In this document: positions 1-6,735 of the stretch, piece after piece | Position numbering within the stretch: position 1 is the stretch's first letter | How the letters are laid out: each line of letters starts with the position of its first letter | DNA from: Streptococcus anginosus subsp. whileyi MAS624 | GTDB taxonomy: Bacteria; Bacillota; Bacilli; Lactobacillales; Streptococcaceae | NCBI RefSeq assembly: GCF_000478925.1 | Contig: NZ_AP013072.1 | Span: 164,501 to 228,500, forward strand | DNA: 64,000 nucleotides | Direction of reading: 5' to 3' | Program-made: the position numbers and the translations under genes | Notes under the pieces: model-generated | The model's database searches: none | What the model saw: the letters and a program-made list of their open reading frames with translations, nothing else | Told to the model about the DNA's origin: nothing

Positions 1-395
1 CTAAAGTTATGCTCTCGTACTTCCATAGTAATATTGATTGTGGAGAGAATATTTTGGATTGGCAAATCATGTTTGACTTTTTTAAGATGTTCTTCGCATA
101 GATGAGCAATTTTTTTAAGTTCTGTATTATTAACAATAGATAAGTGGTTTGACATTTGATTGATAATCACTTGTCTTGTCCGCGGTTTATAGTAATTACA
201 AATATATTCAAATTCCCCAAAGCTCATGTCAATCTGGTGGAGCAGAAATTCCATGGTTTCATAGCTGGGAACGGATTGGTTGCTTTCAAACTTGGAAAGA
301 TTGGAGCGAGAAATCCAATCTCCGCAAATCTCTTGCTGGGTGATTCCCTTTGCTTTTCGAATCGTCTTGTAAACTGTGCCAATATCCCAACGCAT
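1..395 (-). CDS. Rgg/MutR-family transcriptional regulator, 3' end outside window
   Basis: An open frame runs leftward from an ATG at 395 off the window edge, so only about 131 N-terminal residues are visible. The N-terminus (MRWDIGTVYKTIRKAKGITQ...) is an XRE-type helix-turn-helix with the Rgg signature WISRSNLSKFE and FESNQSVPSYETM, followed by the start of the helical repeat domain that binds short peptides in this family. Rgg proteins bind imported hydrophobic peptides and switch nearby promoters. The gene is divergent from a 28-codon hydrophobic peptide gene and a secreted protein gene, the standard layout of an Rgg regulator with its pheromone and target. The family call is firm; which Rgg subgroup it belongs to cannot be told from the visible part. 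Confidence 0.88.
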   Translation of the reverse strand, partial: MRWDIGTVYKTIRKAKGITQQEICGDWISRSNLSKFESNQSVPSYETMEFLLHQIDMSFGEFEYICNYYKPRTRQVIINQMSNHLSIVNNTELKKIAHLCEEHLKKVKHDLPIQNILSTINITMEVREHNF

Positions 396-435
396 AGGCG
401 ACTCCTTGTGTTAAATATTAAATGTGAAAATAGTG

Positions 436-452
436 GGCATTTTGTGAATGCC
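436..452. promoter_or_regulatory. Inverted repeat, candidate Rgg-binding site
   Basis: A perfect inverted repeat GGCATT-TTGTG-AATGCC lies in the divergent intergenic region. It ends 9 bases before a TATTAT at 462-467 that could serve as the -10 of the rightward peptide gene, so the repeat overlaps the -35 position. Rgg-controlled pheromone promoters usually carry an inverted repeat at this place. The repeat is seen directly; binding by the neighbouring regulator is inferred. Confidence 0.5.
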
Positions 453-494
453 TTTTCATCATATTATATCATATAGATGAAAGGAGAAAAAGTG

Positions 495-581
495 ATGAAG
501 AAAAAATATCTTTTTTATTTGTTCTTTGCAATAATGGTAGCTGTATCTTTAGCTCCATGGCTTCCGACCGAGTTAATGTAA
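495..581 (+). CDS. Short hydrophobic peptide, candidate Rgg pheromone precursor
   Basis: A 28-codon frame starts with ATG at 495 behind a good Shine-Dalgarno sequence (AAAGGAG, 480-486) and ends with TAA at 581. The peptide begins MKKKYLFYLF, has a hydrophobic middle (FAIMVAVSL) and ends APWLPTELM. Positively charged start, hydrophobic core and small size fit the SHP class exported and processed by Eep/PptAB and re-imported by Opp/Ami. It lies immediately across the divergent region from an Rgg gene. The active form would be expected to come from the C-terminal 8 to 10 residues, but its boundaries cannot be read from sequence. A 6-codon frame with its own GAGGTG site follows at 620-640 and may be only a leader. 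The call rests on position and shape. Confidence 0.6.
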   Translation: MKKKYLFYLFFAIMVAVSLAPWLPTELM

Positions 582-693
582 GGATATTTATATTTGTGAA
601 AAGAATAGAGGTGAAACCAATGTACTATATGTTGATGTAATTAGTATTGTTTTTTAAAAAGTATTTGTCTTTATAAAGAAAAAGGTATATATT

Positions 694-1236
694 ATGAAAA
701 AATTATATAAAATTTTCCTTACGATTGCAGCAGCTTTTATGATCGGTGCAACAGTTATACCGTCCTCAACTTCTGTTATTTATGCGAATAGTGTTGATGG
801 TATTGCTACTAGAACTGATACTGTTAGTGATGAGGAAAAACACTTAACAGATGTTATTCAGTATATTTTAGATAATGCTGTTGTTTATGGTCAAGATGGA
901 TTAGTAAAGAATATAGATTTTAATGCAATTTATGAGAAATATGGTTATAGTGATGAATTAGCTCATGTTGAAAAAATTGTGAATGATGATTTGAGTGTGA
1001 AATCTAGTATAACTTTTCGTGCTAATATAGGGCATTGTGCGGTTGTAGCTATTCAAGATACATTAGGAGTTTCTGCGGTTTCATCTTTATTGAGTGGAGG
1101 AATTGTGGGATTACTACAACGTAAAGCAGCAGCAGAAATAGCTAAATTAATTTTGAAAGTTGGTTTAAAGAACGTGGCGCCAGCAGCGGCAGCAGCGTCA
1201 TTAATATGGAGTTTTGGTCGTTGTATGTGGTTCTAA
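694..1236 (+). CDS. Secreted 180-residue protein, candidate bacteriocin
   Basis: The product has a Sec signal peptide (KKLYK, then hydrophobic residues 6-20, probable cleavage after IYA near residue 32). A charged middle of about 75 residues follows, then a C-terminal half rich in Ala, Gly, Leu and Val with two hydrophobic stretches (VSAVSSLLSGGIVGLL and NVAPAAAAASLIW) and a closing RCMWF. The mature part has two Cys, near residues 111 and 177, which could form a disulfide. No catalytic motif is visible. Size, leader and amphipathic C-terminus resemble large Sec-dependent bacteriocins, and the next gene, three bases downstream, encodes a small membrane protein that would fit an immunity factor. 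Control by the Rgg/peptide pair upstream is likely from position. I do not recognise a named family, so the bacteriocin call is inference. Confidence 0.55.
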   Translation: MKKLYKIFLTIAAAFMIGATVIPSSTSVIYANSVDGIATRTDTVSDEEKHLTDVIQYILDNAVVYGQDGLVKNIDFNAIYEKYGYSDELAHVEKIVNDDLSVKSSITFRANIGHCAVVAIQDTLGVSAVSSLLSGGIVGLLQRKAAAEIAKLILKVGLKNVAPAAAAASLIWSFGRCMWF

Positions 1237-1239
1237 AGT

Positions 1240-1410
1240 ATGAAAAGATTTTGTTATAGTCTCATTATTGTTGCTATTTTCATTTTAGCTAGAATATTAT
1301 GGTTTCAAGTAAGTTATGGTAATCCTATGTATGATTTAATCGGAACTTTCTTAATTAGTATTTTAGTTTTTATTGCATCTTACTTAAGTCTAAAGAAGTA
1401 TGTTGATTGA
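1240..1410 (+). CDS. 56-residue two-helix membrane protein, candidate immunity protein
   Basis: A 56-codon frame begins with ATG at 1240, three bases after the stop of the secreted protein gene, so translation is probably coupled; no separate strong ribosome site is seen. The product starts MKRFCYSLIIVAIFILARI and has a second hydrophobic segment (LIGTFLISILVFIASYL) and a short basic tail. Two membrane helices with little outside them is typical of immunity proteins encoded beside secreted bacteriocins, and a very similar arrangement recurs at 3547-4352. Function is inferred only from context; it could also help in export or signalling. Confidence 0.55.
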   Translation: MKRFCYSLIIVAIFILARILWFQVSYGNPMYDLIGTFLISILVFIASYLSLKKYVD

Positions 1411-1490
1411 AAGAGTTAGAAAAAGAACTTTTTCAGAAAATTTCCTATAATTTCCCATTCATGTTATACTAAATGAGATGATTTTTCATT

Positions 1491-1752
1491 CGTCCGAGGG
1501 TCGGACGACTTGCCTTAAAACAGGTTTGCTTTGTCCGAGGGTCGGACGGCTTGCCTTGAAACAGGTTTGCTTCGTCCGAGGGTCAGACGGCTTGCCTTGA
1601 AACAGGTTTGCTTCGTCCGAGGGTCAGACGGCTTGCCTTGAAACAGGTTTGCTTCGTCCGAGGGTCAGACGGTTTGCCTTGAAACAAGTTTGCTTCGTCC
1701 GAGCCTCGGACAGGATAAAGAAAAGTCATTCATCTTATCTGAGGGTCAGATA
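1491..1752 (+). repeat. 41-bp tandem repeat array carrying serial hairpins
   Basis: Five units of 41 bp start at 1491, 1532, 1573, 1614 and 1655, with a partial sixth at 1696. Each opens with a short inverted repeat around a GGG loop (GTCCGA-GGG-TCGGAC in units 1 and 2; one arm reads TCAGAC in units 3 to 5) and continues with GGCTTGCCTTGAAACAGG-like spacer. The sixth copy has GTCCGAG-C-CTCGGAC. A related hairpin with a different stem but the same GAGGGTC centre, TTATCTGA-GGG-TCAGATAA, closes the array at about 1734-1752. An extended -10 (TGTTATACT, 1462-1470) lies just upstream, so the array would form a roughly 300-nt leader for the gene at 1786. Confidence 0.85.
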
Positions 1753-1785
1753 AGAAAAAATATTTTTTAATAAGGAAAGGATTTT

Positions 1786-2544
1786 ATGCCAAAAGGAAAG
1801 TTAGTTAATGTTCAGGTGAGCAGTCTCCGCCATGCGGAATTCACGCAGTTTATCACTCGATTTTTAGATGATGTGGAGAAAGAAGGGTTAGACTTCAAAA
1901 ATGAAGAAGTGTTGACCGTTTTGATGAAAAAAATAAAGGCAGCCTTGCCGGCTTATCAAGCCTCTCTCGGTCAGATTCGGGCGAGTGAAAAGTCAGCTTC
2001 GATTAGTGCGGCTGATGAATTACGTGACACTGATTTGCAAGCTCTTCGCGATGCAATTAAGCCTTATCGGGCAGCCAAGCGTGAGGAAGAAAAAGCTGCT
2101 TATGAAAGTTTGAAACGCCTGTTTGAGCAGTACAAGGGTGCACATAGCAAGCATTACGAGGAAGAAACTGCCCTCGTTGTCAGCTTGCTGGACAAGCTAA
2201 AAACAGCCCCTTACAAAGATCAGTTGGATACGTTAGCGATTGGGAAATTTGTTGACAATCTGACGGAAAGCCACACTGCCTTTGAGCAACTCTTTGCTTC
2301 ACGCTCACAAGAGAAGTTGCAAAAAGTGAGCTATGATGTCAAGCGATTGCGCAAAGAAGTGGCGACGCCTTACCAACAGTTGGCGGACTATGTGGTGATT
2401 TTGCACCAAGTCAAAGACGATGGCTTTTATGCGACCTTCCTTTCCGTGCTCAATAACAGCCGCAAGCACTATGCGGATGTCCTTGCCCGTCGCAAGGGCA
2501 AAGAGCCTAAAGCAGAAGCAGGAAAAGTAGCAGAAATCAACTAA
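1786..2544 (+). CDS. DUF6261-like helical protein
   Basis: A 252-residue soluble, highly charged, largely alpha-helical protein with no signal peptide or membrane segment. The N-terminal pattern SSLRHAEFTQFITRFL and the later AADELRDTDLQALRDAI agree with the DUF6261 family as I remember it, a family of unknown function better known from Bacteroidetes and also present in streptococci. No catalytic motif is evident. The start at 1786 has an AAGGAAAGG site just upstream. The gene stands alone behind the 41-bp hairpin array, which would lie in its mRNA leader, so expression may be controlled by RNA structure or read-through. Family assignment is from memory of the pattern and is moderate. Confidence 0.6.
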   Translation: MPKGKLVNVQVSSLRHAEFTQFITRFLDDVEKEGLDFKNEEVLTVLMKKIKAALPAYQASLGQIRASEKSASISAADELRDTDLQALRDAIKPYRAAKREEEKAAYESLKRLFEQYKGAHSKHYEEETALVVSLLDKLKTAPYKDQLDTLAIGKFVDNLTESHTAFEQLFASRSQEKLQKVSYDVKRLRKEVATPYQQLADYVVILHQVKDDGFYATFLSVLNNSRKHYADVLARRKGKEPKAEAGKVAEIN

Positions 2545-2638
2545 CATTTCTCCTTCATCTTACTTGAAGTTTGTCTGTCAGAGTGGTAGGATAAAGACGA
2601 AGAAGAGGAACGAGCAGAAAATTAGAAAGTGTGATGGG

Positions 2639-3031
2639 ATGATAAGATTTCATTTTAATAACGAATTTTGGTTTCGGTGGCGGTTTTATCTGTTGAGCAT
2701 GATGATATTCTTTTCCTTGGTTGTTGAACCTTATCCGAAATTGAACGTGTTCAATGTGATTTATTTTGCTGTGTTGGGAACATTTTTGCTCTTGCAGATT
2801 TTTGTGCCAGAGTGTTCGCATAAGCGATCCTATCCAGTAGGCAGCTATCACTTTAACTGGGAATTTTATAATGACATTTCCTTGTATCTGATGATTTATT
2901 TTTCGTACTCCTTCTACTCTGGTCCGAGAAGCAGCCACGATGTGTTGTACTGGATTTTTCTGGTAGCAGATATTCTGATTATTTTCAGTTTTCTTATCAA
3001 AAAAGAAAAAGAAGAGAAGAGTGAAGAATAA
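2639..3031 (+). CDS. Small integral membrane protein of unknown function
   Basis: The reading frame is open from 2564, but the first likely translation start is the ATG at 2639 (MIRFHFNN), giving 130 residues; the upstream part is basic and lacks a ribosome site. Four hydrophobic segments are visible (FYLLSMMIFFSLVV; VIYFAVLGTFLLLQIFV; DISLYLMIYFSYSF; YWIFLVADILIIFSFLI), ending in a charged KKEKEEKSEE tail. No family was recognised. It follows the DUF6261-like gene in the same direction after about 90 bases and ends before a hairpin at 3078. Confidence 0.6.
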   Translation: MIRFHFNNEFWFRWRFYLLSMMIFFSLVVEPYPKLNVFNVIYFAVLGTFLLLQIFVPECSHKRSYPVGSYHFNWEFYNDISLYLMIYFSYSFYSGPRSSHDVLYWIFLVADILIIFSFLIKKEKEEKSEE

Positions 3032-3077
3032 GATTGCGGTAGCTTCAGTTTTCTATTTCATTCTACAGACATCTATT

Positions 3078-3105
3078 AAACACCTCCAGAAAATGGGGGT
3101 GTTTT
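3078..3105 (+). terminator. Rho-independent terminator
   Basis: A hairpin (AAACACCTCC, loop AGAAAAT, GGGGGTGTTTT) is followed by a T-rich run. It lies downstream of the membrane protein gene ending at 3031. Confidence 0.6.
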
Positions 3106-3177
3106 GTTTTCTTTAGCTTTCTTTTAAGGATTTGCCCGTAAACTACGTGGATAAATGATACGAAGGAGAGCAATCGC

Positions 3178-3495
3178 ATGGCTAAAAAAACATTTAAAGA
3201 TAAATTTCAACGGATAGAAACTAAGTACGTCATCTCAAAGGAAACGTTGGCAGATTTGCTACAGGAGTTTGAAGCGTATATGGCAGAAGATGAGCATGCC
3301 TATTCAACGATTGGCAACCTCTACTATGATACGTCAACCTATCAGATGATTCGGGAGTCTTTGGAGAAGCCTTATTTCAAGGAAAAATTGCGCGTGCGCA
3401 CCTATGATGCTAGCCCTCAGGCGGATAGTCAAGTTTTTTTGGAAATCAAGAAAAAAGTGTGTAATGGCAAAGGTAGCAATTCTGGTGGACGGTGA
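3178..3495 (+). pseudogene. Truncated VTC-domain (polyphosphate polymerase-like) gene
   Basis: The frame codes for the N-terminal part of a VTC-domain protein: FQRIETKYVISKE, then YSTIGNLYYDTSTYQMIRESLEKP, YFKEKLRVRTYD and VFLEIKKK. These correspond to the first strands of the triphosphate-tunnel fold with its basic residues. Family members are usually about 230 residues or more; homology here stops at about residue 97, and eight unrelated residues follow before the stop. From 3464, in another frame, ATGGCAAAGGTAGCAATTCT encodes MAKVAILVDGDD, which resembles the start of a NYN-domain nuclease but runs out after a dozen codons at a repeat hairpin. A deletion that joined two gene remnants would explain this. 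A ribosome site (AAGGAG) precedes 3178, so a short product may still be made. Confidence 0.72.
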
Positions 3496-3504
3496 TGATA
3501 GACA

Positions 3505-3532
3505 AAAGAGGCTGGGAGAACCCAACCTCTTT
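3505..3532. terminator. GAGGCTGGG-type hairpin
   Basis: AAAGAGG-C-TGGG, loop AGAA, CCCA-A-CCTCTTT. It belongs to the dispersed GAGGCTGGG family of intergenic hairpins seen several times in this window and could stop transcription in both directions between the VTC remnant and the leftward gene at 3547. Confidence 0.5.
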
Positions 3533-3546
3533 CGTTTGACCCTTAC

Positions 3547-3735
3547 TTAGTCGTCAAGGTGTGCAAGATAAACAGACAATGTTAAAATTGCTAACCATTG
3601 CGACACAAGCAAAGCTACAAAAAATATTAGATACATTAAATTAACCAATGTTGGCATGCTTTTAACAAAAAGTAAAGCAATAAAAGGGGAACAAATTGAC
3701 CAAATAACTTGAATAGTGATGATTCTTTTTTTCAT
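3547..3735 (-). CDS. 62-residue two-helix membrane protein, candidate immunity/partner protein
   Basis: The product begins MKKRIITIQVIWSICSPF and consists of two hydrophobic segments (VIWSICSPFIALLFVK and LMYLIFFVALLVSQWLAILTLSVYL) with a short acidic end, LDD. It starts one codon-space after the stop of the secreted protein gene at 3738, so the two are co-transcribed and probably translationally coupled. The pair repeats the organisation at 694-1410 (secreted protein, then tiny membrane protein). No family recognised. Confidence 0.55.
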   Translation of the reverse strand: MKKRIITIQVIWSICSPFIALLFVKSMPTLVNLMYLIFFVALLVSQWLAILTLSVYLAHLDD

Positions 3736-3737
3736 GT

Positions 3738-4352
3738 TTAATAGCTTCGATCTCCATGATAATATAATGGACTGTAGTAATTTGATGTGTTGGCAACTCC
3801 GACATTAAAGCTACCGGTTTGACCAATGCCAATTCCACCTCCGACTGAAACAGTAGTTGTTGTATTTCTATATAAATGACCGTTTAAAGTAAAGTGTATT
3901 CTATTAGCATCGGGTAAAGCATATTGGAAATTTCCTTGGAATATTAAACTTCCAGAATGATAGCCTGCATAAACAATTCGTTTTATTCCTCTAAACCAAC
4001 CGCTTTTACTAACTTCACAATAGAAATATACATGTCCTGCATTACTTGGAATATAAGAAATTAACGTATCATCTTGATATGTAGCACCACGCAACATTAC
4101 ATATGAAGTTTCTTCATTTAGCTGAGCATTTCTAGCTTGAGAAGTGCTCTGGTTTGGGAATAAAGCACGTTCAGCTTCTGCAAAACTAACGCCTGTATTA
4201 CTAACATAATTAGCTAAGATTTCATCTTTAGTAACTGTTACAACATCAAAATCTTTAACAGCAGTTTCATCGGCTTTTACAGTCGTTCCAATGCCAAAGA
4301 CTAGAACTAAGAAACTTAAAAAGCTAATAAACATTAAACCTAAACGTCTCAT
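3738..4352 (-). CDS. Secreted 204-residue protein of unknown function
   Basis: A clear Sec signal peptide (MRRLGLMFISFLSFLVLVFG, cleavage near VKA-DE, about residue 27). The mature protein has an acidic helical N-terminal part (DFDVVTVTKDEILANYVS, FAEAERALFPNQ) and a C-terminal half that looks beta-rich and glycine-rich (RIHFTLNGHLYRNTTTTVSV, GGGIGIGQTGSFNVGV) ending in aromatic residues (YYSPLYYHGDRSY). No sortase motif or catalytic residues are visible. It could be a secreted antagonistic protein or effector with the small membrane protein downstream as its partner. A strong AGGAGG site lies upstream of the start. Confidence 0.55.
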   Translation of the reverse strand: MRRLGLMFISFLSFLVLVFGIGTTVKADETAVKDFDVVTVTKDEILANYVSNTGVSFAEAERALFPNQSTSQARNAQLNEETSYVMLRGATYQDDTLISYIPSNAGHVYFYCEVSKSGWFRGIKRIVYAGYHSGSLIFQGNFQYALPDANRIHFTLNGHLYRNTTTTVSVGGGIGIGQTGSFNVGVANTSNYYSPLYYHGDRSY

Positions 4353-4530
4353 GGAATGCCTCCTTTTATAAAATCAAAATTGATAAAACTACAGCTCTAA
4401 TTATAAATCCTCCTTTCTAACGAACTGCTTAAAGAATTCCCCTTTTTCACTTTCAATATATCATAAAACTTTAAAAAAAACAAGTCTATTTTTGAAGGAA
4501 AATTTATGATATAATAAAGTTGATAACGTT

Positions 4531-4563
4531 AAAAAAACTAGAGCGAAACAACTCTAGTTTTTT
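4531..4563. terminator. Bidirectional terminator hairpin
   Basis: AAAAAACTAGAG, loop CGAAACAA, CTCTAGTTTTTT. It follows the HAD pseudogene on the minus strand. A TATAAT-like box at about 4510 on the plus strand sits close in front of it. Confidence 0.65.
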
Positions 4564-4569
4564 GCATGC

Positions 4570-5187
4570 TCAGCCTAAAATCTCTAGAATCTCTGTCAAA
4601 TTATCAACAGTCCAATCTGGAGTTTCTGCTGGATTCGTTATGTGGTTCAAGTGGCTAAATCCCTGTCGGATCCAAATGGTTTGCATTCCAAGTTGTTTAG
4701 CCGGAAGAATATCATTGTCCAAACGGTCGCCAATCATCACAGCGTGTTCAGCCAAACAGTTCGCTTGTTGGAGAGCCAGCTTAAAAATGGCTAGATTAGG
4801 TTTTGCCAGGCCAACATCGGCAGAAGAAATAATGAGATCTATGTAAGAATCAATACCAAAGTTTCTCAATCTTGCTTGCAAGTTCGGTAACTGGTTGGCA
4901 ATAATCTCAATCTTGTAGTGTTGGTGGAGAGTTTTCAGCACTTGCTTGCAGTCAGGATACAGCACCTCTAAATCAGACCTCCAAGACGGACGCTTCAGAC
5001 CATAATCGTTCAGAGCCTCCGCATCGCCTTTTTTATTTTCCTTAAAATAGTGGTTCATAGTTTGATAAAATGCTGCATAAGAAATATTAGTATCAGCAAG
5101 AGCCTGTTTAATCCGATCTTAGTAGGCTTTTTCTTCGTTTACCAAAGTTGAGCCAATATCAAAGAATAACCAATGAATCTGTTTCAT
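4570..5187 (-). pseudogene. HAD-family hydrolase (YjjG-like) gene with in-frame nonsense codon
   Basis: Read from the ATG at 5187, the frame codes for 205 codons with a TAA at codon 23 (5119-5121), just after the motif I region (HWLFFDIGSTLVNEEKAY). The rest is intact: the cap, then motif II-like region (IEIIANQ), motif III Lys (GLAKPNLAIFKLAL) and motif IV (MIGDRLDNDILPAKQLGM). A single G-to-T change of a GAA codon would account for the stop. The downstream part could restart at 5058 but would lack the nucleophile Asp, so it would not be a working phosphatase. Motif I reads DIGST, a variant also known in real members. Neighbours are the DUF4097 gene upstream and a terminator downstream. Confidence 0.82.
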
Positions 5188-5196
5188 GCGAAACCT

Positions 5197-6192
5197 CTAA
5201 TAAAGATTGATGTCTCCACTGACAGCTTGGATAGTAAGAAAATCTGTAGAAGTCGTTGCTTGGTGGTGGATTGTGTTGCCAACGATTTGGTGGCTCGGCT
5301 GGAGCTGATCAGAAATAGAAATATCTCCATGTACCGTTTCAATATCATAGCTAAAATCATGGTGCAACAAATGAAGCGAAATATCTCCGCTAGTTGTTTG
5401 AATGAAAGTCTTACCAGCAATTTCTAAAGAATGCGTGTCGAGATCCCCTGACACAAGAGACAGCTTACAATCCGTCAATTTGGCATGTGCCAGATGGATA
5501 TCGCCACTGATAAGGGTAACATCGGTTTGTTGCAAATGGCAATGCCGCATAGTCAGATCGCCACTTGAAAGCTCAATCGTTCCTTTTTGTGTTTGAAGAT
5601 GAGATACAGCTACATCACCAGAAGTTGCTTGAAGTGAGAATGATTGAAGAATCTTGCCATTCGGGATTTGAATGCAAATGGGATGATTATCCAAACCGTT
5701 TTTCATGACATTAATAATCCAGTCCAAACCACTATAATGCGTGTTGCCTTTTTCTGTAATGTACCACTTCTCGTTTTGAACAGTAGAAATGATTTGATTG
5801 TTGCCTTTTCCATTATAGTATTTGATGTGGAAAAAATCATCAGGTGAAGGCTCAATCAGAATATCTTGCGTGGTGACATCAATATGCAATTCAGAGATTG
5901 TTGCATAGTCTTCAAAGATATAAGCATTGTCGGTATATGATTGGTGATTGTGTGCAGATGACTGGTGTTGAGGACGAGTTGACGTTTCTTCTGCTTGATT
6001 TGATGAAAGTGAGCGAATAATCTCTTCTGCTGCGTCTTTGGGATCTCCCAACTCCTCAATGACTTGTGCTTCATTTTCAGGTCCGGCTTCTTCAAAGTAT
6101 TCCGTAAAATAATCCATTGCTTCTTTATAGTCTGCCTCAGGTAATGTTTTTAAGTATTTCTCTAATGCGGCTAAATAATCAGTTCTTGTCAT
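5197..6192 (-). CDS. HAAS (DUF1700) plus DUF4097 protein
   Basis: The N-terminal 60 residues (MTRTDYLAALEKYLKTLPEA, AMDYFTEYFEEAG, EVIEELGDPKDAAEEIIRSL) are a HAAS-type helical domain. A hydrophilic linker follows, then about 220 residues of repeating beta strands with TSGDVAVSHLQ, LSSGDLTMRHC, LISGDIHLAHA and VSGDLDTHS turns, typical of DUF4097 beta-solenoids. No membrane segment is apparent, unlike many relatives. The gene overlaps the preceding padR gene by 14 bases. PadR plus HAAS/DUF4097 pairs respond to envelope stress or antimicrobials in other Firmicutes; that role here is inferred. Confidence 0.82.
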   Translation of the reverse strand: MTRTDYLAALEKYLKTLPEADYKEAMDYFTEYFEEAGPENEAQVIEELGDPKDAAEEIIRSLSSNQAEETSTRPQHQSSAHNHQSYTDNAYIFEDYATISELHIDVTTQDILIEPSPDDFFHIKYYNGKGNNQIISTVQNEKWYITEKGNTHYSGLDWIINVMKNGLDNHPICIQIPNGKILQSFSLQATSGDVAVSHLQTQKGTIELSSGDLTMRHCHLQQTDVTLISGDIHLAHAKLTDCKLSLVSGDLDTHSLEIAGKTFIQTTSGDISLHLLHHDFSYDIETVHGDISISDQLQPSHQIVGNTIHHQATTSTDFLTIQAVSGDINLY

Positions 6193-6505
6193 GACGAACG
6201 CTCCCTTCTATAATACCGTTGACTGTCGCTGTATACACTTTCCACTCCTCCTTAAGGGTACTTAATTGCTTTCGTCCCTCTGGAGTAAGGGAGTAATACT
6301 TCCGTTTTCGACCTTGATATTCTTGCGAGTAAGTTGTTAAGTAACGATTCTTTTCTAACTTTTTTAAAATAGGATATAAGGTTGATTCCTTGATATTGGC
6401 AATCAATTTAATCGTTTGGCTAATCTCATAGCCATAGGAATCTTCACTTTCCAAAATCGCTAGAATGAGAAATTCAATTAGGGTAGAAGATGTTGGAAAA
6501 TACAT
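6179..6505 (-). CDS. PadR-family transcriptional regulator
   Basis: A 108-residue winged-helix protein with the PadR pattern: LIEFLILAILESEDSYGYEI, SQTIKLIANIKESTLYPILK, and the wing RYLTTYSQEYQGRKRKYYSL followed by TPEGRKQL. PadR proteins are usually ligand- or stress-responsive repressors of the gene they travel with. Here it is the first gene of a two-gene operon, overlapping the HAAS/DUF4097 gene, and a perfect inverted repeat lies just upstream of its start, suggesting autoregulation. A CACCTCC (AGGAGGTG on the coding strand) gives a strong ribosome site. Confidence 0.92.
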   Translation of the reverse strand: MYFPTSSTLIEFLILAILESEDSYGYEISQTIKLIANIKESTLYPILKKLEKNRYLTTYSQEYQGRKRKYYSLTPEGRKQLSTLKEEWKVYTATVNGIIEGSVRHDKN

Positions 6506-6515
6506 GAGTCACCTC

Positions 6516-6555
6516 CTATGTATAATATTTTTATATATAATTTTTCTATACATAG
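6516..6555. promoter_or_regulatory. Inverted repeat, candidate PadR operator
   Basis: CTATGTATA (6516-6524) and TATACATAG (6547-6555) form a perfect 9-bp inverted repeat separated by an AT-rich spacer, directly upstream of padR. Repeats of this kind (ATGT...ACAT) are common PadR targets. Binding is inferred. Confidence 0.55.
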
Positions 6556-6694
6556 TATAGTGCTTTTCACTTTCAAAGTCAAGAAAATATATAAAATTTT
6601 TATATATTTTTAAAATGTAAGTCTAAAACTATTTTCTTTTCTAGTTTTTTGAGACAGCACATCTGTGATTTCCCTAGGTTTGTTGTAAATAAAC

Positions 6695-6711
6695 CTTAAT
6701 TCTAGCTTAAT
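6695..6711 (-). promoter_or_regulatory. CiaR box upstream of dlt operon (reverse orientation)
   Basis: CTTAAT-TCTAG-CTTAAT; on the other strand ATTAAG-N5-ATTAAG, an exact match to the streptococcal CiaR consensus NTTAAG-N5-WTTAAG. It ends 24 bases upstream of the predicted -35 of the dlt promoter. The dlt operon is a CiaRH target in pneumococcus, which supports the call. The match is seen; regulation is inferred. Confidence 0.65.
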
Positions 6712-6735
6712 TCCTCAATTAAAGAATGTTTTGTA

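Noticed and set aside
156-476. 106-residue plus-strand frame
   Set aside because: It lies opposite the Rgg gene, whose protein pattern is clear on the minus strand; no ribosome site and no protein-like composition.
620-640. 6-codon frame MYYMLM with a GAGGTG site
   Set aside because: Too short to support as a gene or leader peptide without comparison.
1491-1752. CRISPR array
   Set aside because: The 41-bp units are contiguous tandem repeats with no variable spacers and no cas genes nearby.
2555-2938. 127-residue minus-strand frame
   Set aside because: Antisense to the membrane protein gene at 2639-3031, which has membrane helices and better codon use.
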